Origin: Desmodus rotundus
Taxonomy: Eukaryota > Chordata > Mammalia > Chiroptera > Phyllostomidae
NCBI RefSeq assembly: GCF_022682495.2
Contig: NC_071392.1
Location: 139,200,818 to 139,264,817, forward strand
DNA: 64,000 nt
Direction: 5' to 3'
Both the position numbers and the translations under genes were made by a program. The first letter of the stretch is position 1; every line of letters begins with the position of its first letter. Positions 40,701 through 53,094 of this stretch are shown here, piece after piece. The notes under the pieces were generated by a model, which was given only the letters and a program-made list of their open reading frames with translations, did not search any database and was not told where the DNA came from.

Positions 40701-42018
40701 GTCTGGGAGAAATAACAGATGCTGAACAAAAAAAACAAACACCTAAATCTCACTAGAGACGAGAGTGATGGTGGGACCGTGCAGTGCGTGGTTAGAAAAG
40801 AACGAGACCACCCATGTAGCCAGGTGGCAAGGTAGGGGCCCCGCAAAGCCTTTCTGAGGTGTGGGCATGTCAGGCAAATTTTGGAGGATGAGAGGGAGGC
40901 AGATGGGAAAGAGTGTGAGATTTGAGTTGGGTAAGAGCTTTGCTGAAAGGAAACAGTGAGGCTGAAGTACAGTGTACAGAGGGAGGGGAGTGAGATGAAG
41001 CTGGGGAGACGGGCAGGGGGAAGCCAAGGATCTCTGTTGGACTCCCTGACACCTGTACTCCCCTCCTGCACCCCCTAAACCCCTGCCTGCTCCACCTCTC
41101 GTCCTCTCCTCACCCACTTGTATCCACCCCCACCTGCCGCCATCCACTTCTGCCCTCAGAGCCGGGAGTGTCAGGAAAGCGTCTGGCTCACTCCAGAGAG
41201 GACCCAGACTTCTCAGGAAGCCTGGGAGAGAAGGGCCAGGACTCGGGTGGGGCCAGGGCTGGCTAGATGGGAGGGACCTTCAGGGGGAATTTCATCTCTT
41301 CCCGGAATCTAGCCAGGCTCCTACCTGACCTGTGTCCCTCACCCCACAGTTTGCATGGCCCGTGCCTGACTTATCCAGGCTACCCAGCAAATCTTGACCC
41401 TTGGAAACAAGTTCCATTGAAGTCCCTCTTGGCAGAGCCATTTCCTGGAGCAAAATCCACAACAGAGATTCGAGACGCTAAAGTCTTCCTTTTTGGTCCT
41501 AGATTGTGGTACAGAAAACTGTCTTCCTAACAATAGACTTTCTCATCTCATCTGAGTTTTCACCTTGTGTTCTTAAACTCCGGTTCTTCATTCAGAGAAA
41601 CCCAGAATGGAATTGAAGTCCCCCTTCCCTCATGTTGCAGATAGGAACCAGAGGCACCGAAGGACTTGCCCAAGGTCACACAGCCTGGCTCTCAGAACCC
41701 AAGGACTCTTTGGAAAAACCCCGATAACTGAGTTTGCCAGGATCTCCCCAGATGCCTTTGGCCTGAAAGGGCTTCAGTGTGGACAGGCCGAGCCCCATTC
41801 AGAGGCCTGAGCTACTGGCCATGGCTGCAGTCTGTGAGACCAGTCTGTTTCTCTCTAGTCCTGGGGGAGAGGACAAGGGGTGAACTCTGCAGGTTCCAAG
41901 CCAAACAGAGGCAGACATTAATCAATAGGAAAGAAGTACCGAAACACTCGAGCCCTAAAGAGGGGTGGGGGTGGGGGCGTGGGGAAGCGCCACGTACCAG
42001 GTTGTACAGCCAGTCCAT
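37724..42018 (-). CDS. IL17B: IL17B, interleukin-17B precursor (complete, 3 exons, 180 aa)
   Basis: Secreted homodimeric cytokine of the IL-17 family, a ligand of IL17RB. On the minus strand the coding exons are 42018-41998 (7 codons, MDWLYNL), 39829-39540 and 37955-37724; phases join to 181 codons with a TGA stop, equal to human length. Residues 1-20 form the signal peptide (LLFLLTISIFLGLG), followed by a basic Lys/Arg-rich N-terminus. A sequon N75-S-S is present. The cysteines are C84, C121, C123, C126, C154, C163, C176 and C178. The C-terminus reads ETIAVGCTCIF, the IL-17 cystine-knot ending. The segment CLCLGCVNPFTMQEDRSMVS and the WGYSINHDP stretch identify IL17B rather than another IL-17. 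All knot cysteines are kept and no break was seen. Confidence 0.97.
37956..39539 (-). other. IL17B intron 2
   Basis: Contains an antisense L2 end at about 38385-38480, a MER5-like relic at about 38575-38685 ('GGATCACCTGGGAACTTATT') and L2/MIR traces at about 39295-39430. On the minus strand the donor is GTAGGC at 39539 and the acceptor TGCAG ends at 37956. Confidence 0.55.
39830..41997 (-). other. IL17B intron 1 with L2 relic and G-rich run
   Basis: About 40150-40640 is an L2 3' region ('AGCAACTGTTTGAAATGCCA', 'AGCACAGACTCCATGAGAGC'). About 41600-41720 is MIR-like. A plus-strand G-rich run at 41960-41984 lies next to the exon 1 donor (GTACGT at 41997). Multi-frame ORFs here are chance. Confidence 0.55.
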
Positions 42019-42125
42019 CCTGACGAGCCAGGCAGTCAGCCTGCAGCTGCCGCCCGCCTGGAACCCCAGATGCCTCCACCAAGAGAATGGCAGCGACAGG
42101 ATGGAGCGAAGCAATTATAGCTCAT
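42019..42125 (-). promoter_or_regulatory. IL17B: IL17B 5'UTR and TATA-like core promoter
   Basis: Read on the minus strand, CTATAATT lies at about 42120-42113, about 95-100 nt upstream of the ATG. This would place a start site near 42.085 kb and a short 5'UTR. The motif is only TATA-like and there is no CpG island, which fits a tissue-restricted cytokine gene. Confidence 0.4.
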
Positions 42126-45100
42126 CAGGGGGCTGCTGGGGGTGGGTGGGCTCGTCCTCGCTGGGAGCCTTGGGCCCCCAGCTGGTTGGGCCTGGCTCAG
42201 TGGCAGGCGGTGAGGGGCGTGGGGGCAGGCCAGGAACCGGCCGTGGTGCCCAGGGGCTGTTGACTGAGGGACAATGCCCTGTGTGTCTGGTGGGGCTCTG
42301 GCGGGTGGCACCTCCGCCTGTGGCCTGCGGCCGGCCAGCCGGCCAGCACCCACAGGGCCGGTTAAGACAATCAGCTTCGTTTGCCTTGGGGATGGCAAGG
42401 GGGTGAGGGCAGAGGAGGGACAGGCTGTCCGTTGGTCAGGAGAGCAAATGTTCTCAGAGCATGCTGGCCAGGAGCAGGATGCAGGGCCCTGGGCATGCAG
42501 GCCTCAGCCAGTCTCAGGTGAGCTCAACAGCCCTTGATGACCAGAGTGCCCCCTCCTTAGTTCACAGGTGGGGAAACTGAGGCCAGCCGGAGCAGACAGG
42601 GACTTGTCCTGGATTACACAGTGAGTTACAGACGCCAGAACTGGGGCTCCTCCCTGGTGCTGTGCAGGGCTCTATCCACCAGCCCACATTGTTTTTCTTG
42701 GGATATTTTCTGTGCAGTTCTGGCCTGCTGGGAATGTGTTTCTGAATCTGTGTTCTCACACGGGCCAAGTCTCAGACCCATGAGGATGTCGTGGCCGGTT
42801 GTTCTGGCCTTCCTGCTGTCACGTTCCCCCTTTCACAGAAAAAGTCTCCACTCCAGGGACCTGGCTCCATGTGACTGTCTGTGACTTTGATTCTTGCTCA
42901 ACCTCAGTTTCCCTCTCTGTAAAATGGGTGTTGCACCCAGGAATCAACAGGGGCCTAGCCCGTTTCTCCCTGAAATCGGTTGAGGCTTAGTTCCCACGTC
43001 TCTAGAATGGGAATCATCAAGGCATTCACCATTTGGGACTGTTATAATGACTAAAAGAGATAACCCATGTTAAACAGCTGGCACAGTGCCTGGCATATAG
43101 TAGCTGCTCAATAAACACTTAACGGTTTATTATGAAAATTCTTATAATTTTACAATTGTTTTTTATAAACATCAGCTGTTCTAACAAGCCTTAGAGCTAC
43201 CACAGTTCCCACTGCTCAGCCAAGGCTCCTTTCTACCCCGTCGGGCCCACCCTCCTGGCTGAGAGAGCTCTGGGCTTCACAGACTCTGGGGACAGTTTTG
43301 TGAGCTCAGGTGACCCTGGGGTCTATGTGTCCTGGAATCACATGCTGAACTGACCAACCCAGCGGGTCACTGGTCGAGGTATCTCACTCAAGTGAATGGC
43401 CCAACCAATGGTGAGCGAGCAAGTCCACCCGGGGAGGCAGAAGAGGGGCTGGAAGGGAGTGTGAAGAAGGCAGGGGAGGGGCACTGTGAACAGACGTCCA
43501 GGACTATAGTGTCTTGTTGAGGGGCCACTCTTGGCCATTTACAGGAATCGGCTGAGGGGAAGAACACGGGGTGCGAGGCCCTCCTGAATGTCACAAGATT
43601 AATCTGTCCAGGGCAGGTTTCCACAGCATAACCGAGAAGCTGGCTGGGGCTTGAGCTCATCGAGAGATACCACCATATTTGGTCAAATACTAGACAGGGC
43701 TCCATTCTATCACTGGAAACTCCTGAGGGAGGGGGACTCTGAAAATACCTCCTCAGGCAGCAAGAGCCCCCACTCCCACCCCCAGCTGGCCCAGCCCCAC
43801 TGCTGCTGTCCTTTGAACTAGTGAAACAGCCAGAGAGACTGCGAGAAGGATGGGGGCTGCCTGGCTGTGCTCTGTGCATCCGACCCCTCTGCGCAGCTGG
43901 CGGCAGGGCCTGCAGGCCGGCAGCCGGGCAACCCCTCCCGGCCTCCACAGAAAGGCGGGAATATTCGAGAAAGAGACCGGGTTGCAGGGCGTTCCTCTGC
44001 TTCTCGTGACCCCTAAAACCACTACACTGTCCTCATCGTTTCTGTCTCCCAGGCAGGAGTGATGACCAGCTTCCGCAGCTTCCAGCCTCAGCGTGTGTTG
44101 ATGTAGATGCCACAGTCCTGGCCCTGGAGTTCTGACTGGCCGACCTGCGAGCTCTACTTCACAATAATAGCAAGTGTGGGAGCCGCAGGGACTATCGCCA
44201 TCCTCTTGCTCACTCCCCCACCCCACCCCCATTTTACCACAAGGCCACCAAGGCCCAGGGCAGGCCAGGCCCTCCCAGACTCCTACAGCATGTTAGTGCC
44301 AGGGCTGGGTGAGGCTGGATAGAGCACAGCACAGCCTCCTAACCCTTCCTGCTCCTCCCGAAGCTTCATACACACAGCTCTGGGCCCGGCTGGGCCTCTG
44401 TGCTGGTCTGGAGGGGGCCCAGAAGCCAGGCCAGTCCCTCTGAGGACCCCAGACCCCTCCCAATGGAGAGGGAGGAATGTGGGGTACTCAGGCAGGTGCT
44501 GCAGGGAGTGTCCGTCAGGGGGTTTCCCATTTCTGGCCAGCTCAAGGCCAGGAAAGAAGCCCCTTCCTCCAGCCTTGGTTTCTAGAAACCACTGGAGGGT
44601 TATCTGCCTTCAGGGATATGCTGAGTGTGAATTCTGGCAGACCCCAGAGGGACCCACCCCCACAGATCAGAGCCAAGCCAGAGAGGGAAGCATAGTGACT
44701 TGGACTTCAGCGGTTTCTGCCCCACAGCAGAGTTGGGGTCCTTAAGCCTTTACACATGGAAAGTGGTCGGTACATGTGAATGAGGGAAAGGGCAGATGGA
44801 CTGGATGGCGAGCAAGGGGCAGAGGGTGGTGGCTCTCTGAGCCACCAGAGCCCTGGCTGCAGAAGCAGTGCTGCGCTCACCACTAGGTGGCACCACCAGC
44901 CATCCCTGAGGAGCCCGGCAAACTGCTGGCAGTCCACACCAGCCACCCACTCTCTGGAATGGGCCCCGGGGCTGCAAAGGAGGGGGAGTGGGTTCAGATC
45001 CTGTGCCCACCCCTGGCTGCCCCAGTGACCCTACTGTCAATGAGGACCAGTGCCCTGGACGCCTTCCTCCTCAGGGCAGGAATGGCACAGCTGCTCAGGA

Positions 45101-48100
45101 GTGGGGACAGCCTGGCGAGGGATAGTGTGGGGGCTCTGTCTGCTGGTGGGTGATTCCCTTCACTTGGAGAACCTCCTATGTGCCAGGCCCGAGGCATGTG
45201 ACCCCAGGACACTGTAATTTCCAGAAAGTAACAATTAGTAATAATAATATCTATTCACCGACTGGCAGACTTTGTGCTAAGTCTTCGTGTGCATTGTTTC
45301 ATTAAATCCACCCACCCACATTTTATGCTCTGATTTTTCTGTACTCGGGGTAAAATTAGGTCCTACTTTTATCTTGAATGTAGAATGGGGAAACTGAGGC
45401 TTAGGGAGCCAATGTCACAGAGGCTTCAAAGGAAGCTTGTCTGGTCCATGAACATGCTGTTCCCTACAGTGGGACAGGAGAGGAGCAATGCAACCAGGAC
45501 AGGAGGGGGAATGTCGAGCCGGTCACGTGGTCATTGGGGGGTGCCTATGCTTGCTTCAGCCTCACCCTAATATCCTCAGACAATCTGGACCCTGCATGTC
45601 AGGGAGGGCCCTGCGCCCACACCCAAACACAAGTCCTCCAGGGGATCTGAGAACTCCAGGGTGTGGTCATGGCACCCAGCAATGTCCCTGGCACAGAGTA
45701 GGCCTTCAGTATTTCATGCGTTGGATCAAACCAGCGATCTGTCCTGCAGGGTGATACTCCTGGGGTGGAACGTGGGAGGCCAGAGCAGGCGGGCCCAGGA
45801 AGAGTGGGTGTAGCCCACGGGCTGGTCCAGAGGGCAACAGGCTTGAGTTTTAATCCTGCCTCTACCAGGCCACAACTGTGTGACCTCGGGAAAATTACTT
45901 GACTTCTCTGAGCCTTAGTTGCTTCTGCACAGTGGAGAAGCTTGGCTCTCAACAGATTGTTGTGAGGATGGAATGAAATAATGTGTGCAAAGCACTCAGC
46001 AGAGTGCCTGACAAAAGTGAGCACTCTGTGAACAGCAGCTCCAGTTGTCTCTGTCATCGTTAAAACAGGTTTGAGTTGGACCTTCAAGGATATTTCTGGA
46101 GAGTTCCTAGGTAGGAAGGGCATTGTTAGGTGGGGACAAGGACAGAACCAGCAAAAGAATGCAGAGGCCCTCGTGCCCAGTGGGCCTGCCCTGGAACACC
46201 CGCTGTGCCAGGAGGACCCGCAGGATTCCGTCTAAAGACCAGTCCGAGTGGACCCAGTAAGGGGCTGGGGAGGCCAGAGGAGACTAGCTGGCGCCTCTGC
46301 TGCCAGATGGACGGGGGCTGTGGCCAGGAGGGCGCATCCTCCGCAGGAGGTCTTGGCTCTCCTGCCATGCTGCCCACCCCACCCTCTACCCTCCCGGGTA
46401 AGAGTCCTTCTCCCAGGCCCTTATTTGCACAAATGCCTGCCTCACTGCTCACTCCAGAGCCCCAGCCAAGAGGCACTATTTTAAGCTCCCTGGACGGGAA
46501 CGCTGTTGGTGGGAACAGACCCAAGAAGCTCCCACTTCTCAAAAAAGGGAAAGGCCGTGGGGAATGGGCGGCCCCTGAGATATACAGAGGGGCTGCCACA
46601 TCCGCAGGACCCTCTGCCCAGGCCAGGTGCCAATGCCTCCTCCCACAGAGGGAACAGACAAGGAAATGTGCATCGGGGTAGGAGGCCAAGAGGTGGGCTT
46701 GTGCTCTGGGACTGGGTGGCCAAGGCCTCCTTTCAGCTCAGCATCCAGCCTTGAAAACACTGAGTTTGTTTCTGCATTGCATACTGACTTTGCATTGCAC
46801 CTCGTCTCTCGTTAGCACTCGCCACCCATAGAACCTCAGAGCTGGGGGTTGTCTTGTGTAGCTCCTACTGGAGTAGGGACCACTTCTAAAGCACCTCTGC
46901 TGGGCAGCCTAGAGAGGTCATGTCTCCCTGAGGACACACATCCCCTGTTTTAAAGCTGTAGTAGTTGCAAATGATCATTATAATTATACATGTTTTCTCT
47001 CTTTATGCCCAAGTTCACTTCCCCCCACCCCTGCCCCGTGATGCACTGGGAGACCCGCTGGTGTGGTGGGAGTCAGCAGACTTCAGAAAAGGTGGCTGGA
47101 CACTTGCTCCACCCTTTCTTATGTAACCACGTCCACTCTTTCTAGCCTCAACGAGCCGCACTTTCCCCACAGGGTTGTTAACATGGCTGTATCATAAAAA
47201 TTGTGATTTGCCTGGTACACAACTAGTGCTTCATAGTTGGCAAGTTGGGGCTGTTTTTATTGTCACTTGTTTGATTTTGTATGTCCCTGTTTATTGTATG
47301 GAGTTTTGTGGGTTTATGTGCTATTTTTGTTTTTAATTGGGAAGACCCAGTATAGACAAAGATTTAAAGCACAAACTTTGAACACAACAGCTGGGTGGCC
47401 TTGGGTGAATGGCCTAACCTCTCTGAGCCCATATGTCCTCCTCAAAAGGAAGGGGGATTTAACCAGATAAGTGCCTGTCACAGAGCAGTGCCCAATGGAT
47501 GGCCTGGCTATTGTTTCATTGCGAGTGTTTAGCTCTGCCCAATCGGTTCACACAGAACAGTTATAGTTAGCTCTTTTCTAGAACTTTCTAACTACCCAAT
47601 TCCAATAATAGAATGGATTGCCCTGGGAAAGGGTAAACTCCCCATCAGCCAAAGGGTTTCAGCAGAAGCCAGAAGACCAGTTGGGAATGCTGTGAGGCAG
47701 AGTCAAGAAGAGAAAGGGGTTGGGCTTGTTGAGCTTTGATAAATAGTTCCCTTCCAGCTTGGAGAGGTTTAAGTGTTATGTCCAAGACCTCCAACCCCTA
47801 CCCACCCCCATTAGGCAGCTGTCCTGCCCGCCTTGACTTGCCCAGACCTGGGGCAGGCAGGAGCCCAAGAAGGCCTGTGAAGGATGTGGAATAAACAGCC
47901 TGTCCCTAAGGCAGACAGAGGCGCCGGGGCCCCTTGCCCCCCAGCCTATCGCCCCTCAGTCCCAGGGGATGTTTATACTCGGGTCGGAGTTTACAGGACG
48001 TCTGGACTTACAAGATCCAGAGTTCTGGCTTTCCCCCCAGAGCTGTCGGGCCCTCCTTTTGCAGGGTGGATCTGCGTCTATTTTGGGTGGGAAGCGCCAT

Positions 48101-51100
48101 CCTCAGAAGCAGGAAGAGGGTATAGCATGATAAATGTTCTCTTCAGGCCCCCAGAGTGCAGACACTGGTGGAGGAGGAAGCCTGGGCTGGGGAGGATGGG
48201 AGAAGGGGGTTGGTGTCTTCCAGGCTGTCATAGGCAAGGAGTCCCGGGAGGGGGAGAGGGGACTTCCTTTGCAGCTTGGGTTCAAAGGCCTGCTCCCCGG
48301 AACAAAGCTAAAAATGGATGGTAGTCACCAAAATCTGCCTTACATATTGGCTTCTGTTACTGCCTCAGACAGTGCTGGTTTTATTGCACTTGTTTTGGTA
48401 TATATCTGTGTGAGTGCAAATTTGTGTATGGGGTCTTATGTGCGTGTTGTTAATTTTTTGTTTGTTTTGAAGAGTCAGACAGAGGCTTATCACAGGCAGT
48501 CAGCATGACTTATTGACACATGTCCCTCTCAGAGCCTGCCTTGGGGACCTGTGACCATGGCAGGTCTTGCTGAAGAGGCAAAGAAACCCTGAGAGTTACT
48601 CACTACCCACCACCTAAAGGACAGGCAGTGACTCCGAGACACATCATGTCACACTTCAGCAAGGAGCCTTGCTGGCCATTGCCAAGGTCTCCGTCCCTAA
48701 TCTGCCTCCCACACAGAAAACACCCTCAAAAATGTGCACCTCTTAGGGCTCCAGTGCCTCCCAGACCTGGTCTCCACACAAAGGCTGCTCTCTGTGGCCT
48801 GAAGCTGTTGAGAGGTGATCTTGAGAAGATGCCCCAAGTGGTGGTTTAAGTAGGTTCCTAGGTTGCCTAGGAAACTCTGGAAGTTTCAAGATATGGGCAA
48901 TGGGGACCCTTGAGAGTTCTTGAGGAGGGTTCATTCACTTCATTGGACAAATATATACCGAGCATCTACTGTGGGCACACAGCAGTGAACAGCTAAAAGA
49001 GTTCCTGAGCTGATGTTCTTAGAAAGGATGGCAGACATTACAATACTGATATTTGAGGACCAGCCTACGGCAGAGACTCTTGCTGGGCACCTCTCCTCTC
49101 AGTCTCCGGTACCTACTGCATCCTCGGGAACTGCCAGATCTCCTGCACAGCCCATGATCTCAGCCCTTGGGGTACATGGAGGAAGGCACAATGTCTCCAG
49201 AAGGTGAAATTTTGCCAAATTTCCACTAGAAAGTCGGTTCTTGTAAATATTATATTTGTGAGGAAAGAGGAAGAAATGGCTCCTCTGGAATCTGACCATT
49301 TCCAAAGTCTTGTTCCCGGGAAAGAAGCATCTGTAATTGTTCTAATGTTAGAAGAAGATGTTTTCAAGGTTCCTGGCCCTGGGAGACAGAGATGGTCCAG
49401 CCAAGGACCCAGGCAGATGCGGCCAATTGTAGCCCTGGTGGTAGGAGTGATACCCTTGGTAGGTGTATAGCACTCTACAGTTTACGAAGCACTTTTATAT
49501 CTGTGACTTTACTTACTCCTTGTATCAACCCCATGTGAATATAAAGATTTTTACAAGAGGAAATTGAGGCGCAGGGATGGGAAATAACCTGCCCACGGTC
49601 ATATAGCATGGAAAAGGGGCAAAGCTCAGGATCCTGAGGCCACTTCTGACCACCACCCACCGTAACCTTTGCCCCAGCTTAGGATTGAGCTTTGGAGCTA
49701 GGCAGCAGTTACAGGGGGGCCCTGCCTGTCATTAAGCAGTGTACACAGAGTGCCCAAGGCCATCCAAACAATTGCTCACATGGCCTAGCTGTGTTCTGTG
49801 GACAAACCTACATCAGAGGGAAGTGTGTCTGGCAAGAGGGCTTGTGCCAGGGAGATGTGCTTTCTCAACCTGTTCCAATGAAAATTCAAGTGTTGGGATG
49901 ACCCCAATCTTCCTCTCTCCGGTAGTGTTCTTGGAAACACTGGGGTGGTTTGGCTCTTCAGTCTGGGGGTCACATAGCTATGTCTGTCATTTTTGTCTCC
50001 CATGTTGGGATTCCCTTGCATTCTGTCCCATTATCCCAACCACCAAGCTAGCTCTGACTTCATCATTTCAGATTCACTTCCAAATTTTCTCATCTTTTTA
50101 GACCATTTATTAGAGTCTCAGGTTCAACGAGACCTTACTGGTCATTTTGCTGGATTCTCAATGATACTTGTATTCAATGCTCCCTCGTCTCTCATTAGTC
50201 TCTACTTGTTTCAAATGTCCACCTTCCTGCTTCTTCCATCTGCTGATAACTAATTTGCTCTTTGAGAATACCCAGAACAAGCTGCTCCCTCTGTCTTAGG
50301 ACAAGGAATATCAATTGGGAGGAGCCAGGTTTTGCTGTAGTAACAAACAGCCCCCAGTTCTTGGTGACTTAGCCCAGGGAAGGTGTCTTTCTCACAAACA
50401 CATGCTCTGTTCATCAGAATCACCCAGGGACACAGAGTGATGGAAGCTTTTTCACAACGTTGGCTTCCACAAAGGATCAGAGGTTTATAGGCAACAGACT
50501 TATAGAGGTCAAGAATAGGTTGAAACAGGAACCTCTGTTCCAACCACTTATCTTATTTCCTTTGGGCAAATTCTTTCATCTCTTTAACTCTCAGTTTCTT
50601 ATCTGTACAATGAGGATGATGAGAAAGTACCTACCTCGCAGATTTGCTACGAGGTTAACTGAGAGGATGGGTGTGAGCCCTCAGCAGAGTCTGGTTGGTA
50701 GAAAGAACTCAATAAATGTCAGCTATGGTGGTGTTAACATAACGTTAAAATGTGAACTTAACTTGGCAGTGGCTACTATCTCCAGGCAGCACAACGCTGG
50801 TTCTTGGCCCTGTTCCTCATGTCGACCAGTTTGAATTCCTCCGAGGATTTGAAGAGTTATTTTTTTCCCCTGCAAGTCATTTTCACATTGTTTTTTTACG
50901 TATTTAATCTCATGAAAGAGGCCTTTAGGGGTTCCGAGCCAAGGGAGGCAGAGGTATATCAATGTGTCTTGCCAACCCCAGTTAGATTTACCCAGTTCAA
51001 GCTCCATTACCAAGTCCTTCTGTGAGGTCCAGAGCAGGGAGGTCCCATTTGAGGAAGAATCCTTGCTTGAGACAAACTCAATGGCAGAGAGACACAGAAT

Positions 51101-51206
51101 CAAACTGCAGAATGTCAGAGTTGGAAGGCACCTTTAGAATAAGCAAGTCTCATCATCTCTTCTCTTTTTAGATGGGGTGACTGGCACAGTACTTTACAGA
51201 ATTTAT
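42126..51206. repeat. IL17B upstream intergenic region with MIR and L2 relics
   Basis: No supported gene. MIR relics lie at about 42560-42650, 42840-43130 ('CTCTGTAAAATGGGTGTTGC … GGCATATAGTAGCTGCTCAA'), 45235-45450, 45845-46075 (near full length), 47365-47510, 49470-49640 and 50505-50725. An antisense L2 end is at about 48928-49050. 43.2-45.2 kb and 46.1-47.0 kb are GC-rich unique sequence with long chance ORFs on both strands. Enhancers cannot be read from sequence alone. Confidence 0.55.
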
Positions 51207-51222
51207 AAAGATTTAGTTTTAA

Positions 51223-53094
51223 CTGGAGAACCAAGATGGCGGCGTAGGTAGACACACTGCGCCTCCTCGCACAACCAGAACTGACAGAGAATCGAACAGC
51301 AAGGGGGACCAACACCAAGGAAATAGAAAATAAACATTCATCCAGACTGGTAGGAGGGGCGGAGACAGGCACCGGGGTGGAGAGGACTCGCGTGGCTGTG
51401 GCGGGACTGAGACTGGCGGAGTGTGGGACAAATGGCGCAGGCAGTCTGAGCACTAGCAGACCCTGCGGCCCCACATTGGCACAGATAAACCGAGAGGGCC
51501 GGACTCAGAGTGGCGGAGAACGGGGCAGGCTGAGCAGGGGGTAGCACCCTGCGACCCCACATTCGAACAGAGATAAACTGGGCGAACTGTGGGGAGCGAA
51601 GCAGACCGCGCAATCCAGGGCTCCAGCTCGGGGAAATAAAGCCTCAAACCTCTGATTGAAAACGCCCGTGGGGGTTGGGGCGGCAGCAGGAGAGACTCCC
51701 AGCCTCACAGGAGAGGTTGTTGGAGAGACCCACAGGGGCCTAGAGTGTGCACAGGCCCACTTACTTGGGAACCAGCACCAGAGTGGCCCAGTTTGATTGT
51801 GGGTAGCGGAGTGAAACATTGAAAGCCGGAGGAGAGTGAGGCGGGCGCCATTGCTCCCACTCGGCCCCGCCCCCACGTACAGCGTCACAGCACAGCGACC
51901 AGCGTTACCCCGCCCCGGTGAACACCTAAGGCTCCGCCCCTTAAAGTAACAGACGCGCCAAGACAGACAAACAAACAAAAAAAAATGGCCCAAATGACAG
52001 AACACTTCAAAGCTCCTGAAAAAATACAACTAAGCGACGAAGAGATAGCCAACCTATCGGATGCTCAGTTCAAAGCACTGGTTATCAATATGCTCACAGA
52101 CTTGGTTGAATCTATTCGAAAAACAGATGAAAAAATGAAGCCTATGCTAAGAGAAACAAAGGAAAATGTACAGGGAACCAATAGTGATGAGAAGGAAACT
52201 GGGACTCAAATCAATGATATGGACCAGAAGGAAGAAAGGAACATCCAACCAGAAAAGAATGAAGAAACAAGAACTTGGAAAAATGAGGAGAGGCTTAGGA
52301 ACCTCCCGGACGCCTTGAAACATTCCAACATCCGAATTATAGGGGTGCCAGAAGGAGAAGAGGAAGAACAAAAAATTGAAAACTTAATTGAACAAATAAT
52401 GAAGGAGAACTTCCCTAATCTGGCAAAGGAAATAGACTTCTGGGAAGTCCAGGAAGCTCAGAGAGTCCCAAAGAAGCTGGACCCAAGGAGGAACACACCA
52501 AGGCACATCATCATTACATTACCCAAGATTAAACGCAAGGACCTACATCCAAGATTACTGTATCCAGCAAAGCTATCATTTAGAATGGAAGGGAAGATAA
52601 AGTGCTTCTCAGATAAGGTCAAGTTAAAGAAGCTCATCATCACCAAGCCCTTATTATATGAAATGTTAAAGGGAGTTACCTAAGAAAAAGAAGATCAAAA
52701 ATTGGAACAGTAAAAATGACAGCAAACCCACAGTTATTAACGACCACACATAAAACAAAAACGAGAGCAAACTAGGCAAAAAACTAGAACATGAGGGTTG
52801 CCAATAGGGGAGTGGGAGGGGGAGAGGGGGGGAAAGGTACAGAGAATAAGTAGCATAGATGATAGGTGGAAAATAGACAGGGGGAGGGTAAAAATAGTGT
52901 AGGAAATGTAGAAGCCAAAGAACTTATAAGTATGACCTATGGACATGAACTATAGGGGGGGAATGTGGGAGGGAGGGGGGTGGGCAGGATGGAGTGGAGT
53001 GGGGGGGGAAATGGGACAACTGTAATAGCATAATCAATAAATATATTAAAAAATAAAATTAAAAAAAAAAATTCAAAACTCCAAAAAAAAAAAA
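51223..53094 (+). mobile_element. Full-length ORF1-only L1 derivative (HAL1-like) with 16-bp TSD
   Basis: The element starts with CTGGAGAACCAAGATGGCGG, an L1-type 5'UTR head with a YY1-like site. It continues through a GC-rich 5'UTR, one open reading frame (51985-52683), a G-rich purine 3'UTR, and an interrupted A-rich tail. It is flanked by perfect 16-bp direct repeats, AAAGATTTAGTTTTAA, at 51207-51222 and 53095-53110. No ORF2 (endonuclease/reverse transcriptase) is present, and the direct repeats show that this is the inserted form, not a later deletion across one end. It would have to borrow L1 ORF2p. It resembles the half-L1 (HAL1) class; the exact family name is not asserted. Confidence 0.85.
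51985..52683 (+). CDS. L1 ORF1p-like protein, 232 aa, with internal deletion
   Basis: The ATG follows an A-run and the frame is open for 232 codons. Residues about 20-110 are a charged, helix-prone stretch in place of the usual coiled coil. Residues 115-183 match the RRM domain of L1 ORF1p (SNIRIIGVPEGEE, KENFPNLAKE, TPRHIIITLPKIK). Residues 187-230 match the end of the C-terminal domain (LYPAKLSFRMEGKIKCFSDK, ITKPLLYEMLKG). About 50-55 residues that normally join these two parts, including the basic RNA-binding stretch, are missing in frame, and the extreme C-terminus is shortened. Whether it still binds RNA is unknown. It is transposon coding sequence, not a host gene. Confidence 0.8.
   Translation: MAQMTEHFKAPEKIQLSDEEIANLSDAQFKALVINMLTDLVESIRKTDEKMKPMLRETKENVQGTNSDEKETGTQINDMDQKEERNIQPEKNEETRTWKNEERLRNLPDALKHSNIRIIGVPEGEEEEQKIENLIEQIMKENFPNLAKEIDFWEVQEAQRVPKKLDPRRNTPRHIIITLPKIKRKDLHPRLLYPAKLSFRMEGKIKCFSDKVKLKKLIITKPLLYEMLKGVT

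Noticed and set aside
41777..42406. 209-codon open frame on the plus strand across IL17B exon 1
   Set aside because: Lies antisense to IL17B exon 1 and its promoter, has no recognisable domain, and the GC-rich context explains the open frame.
45599..46123. 174-codon minus-strand open frame
   Set aside because: Half of it is a MIR relic read antisense; chance frame.
46126..46689. Overlapping open frames of about 185 codons on both strands
   Set aside because: GC-rich sequence keeps several frames open at once; composition is Pro/Gly/Arg-rich with no domain, no convincing promoter and no splice context.
52684..53040. Remnant of L1 ORF2 after the ORF1-like frame
   Set aside because: No reverse transcriptase or endonuclease motif in any frame; the sequence is a G-rich 3'UTR running into the A tail.
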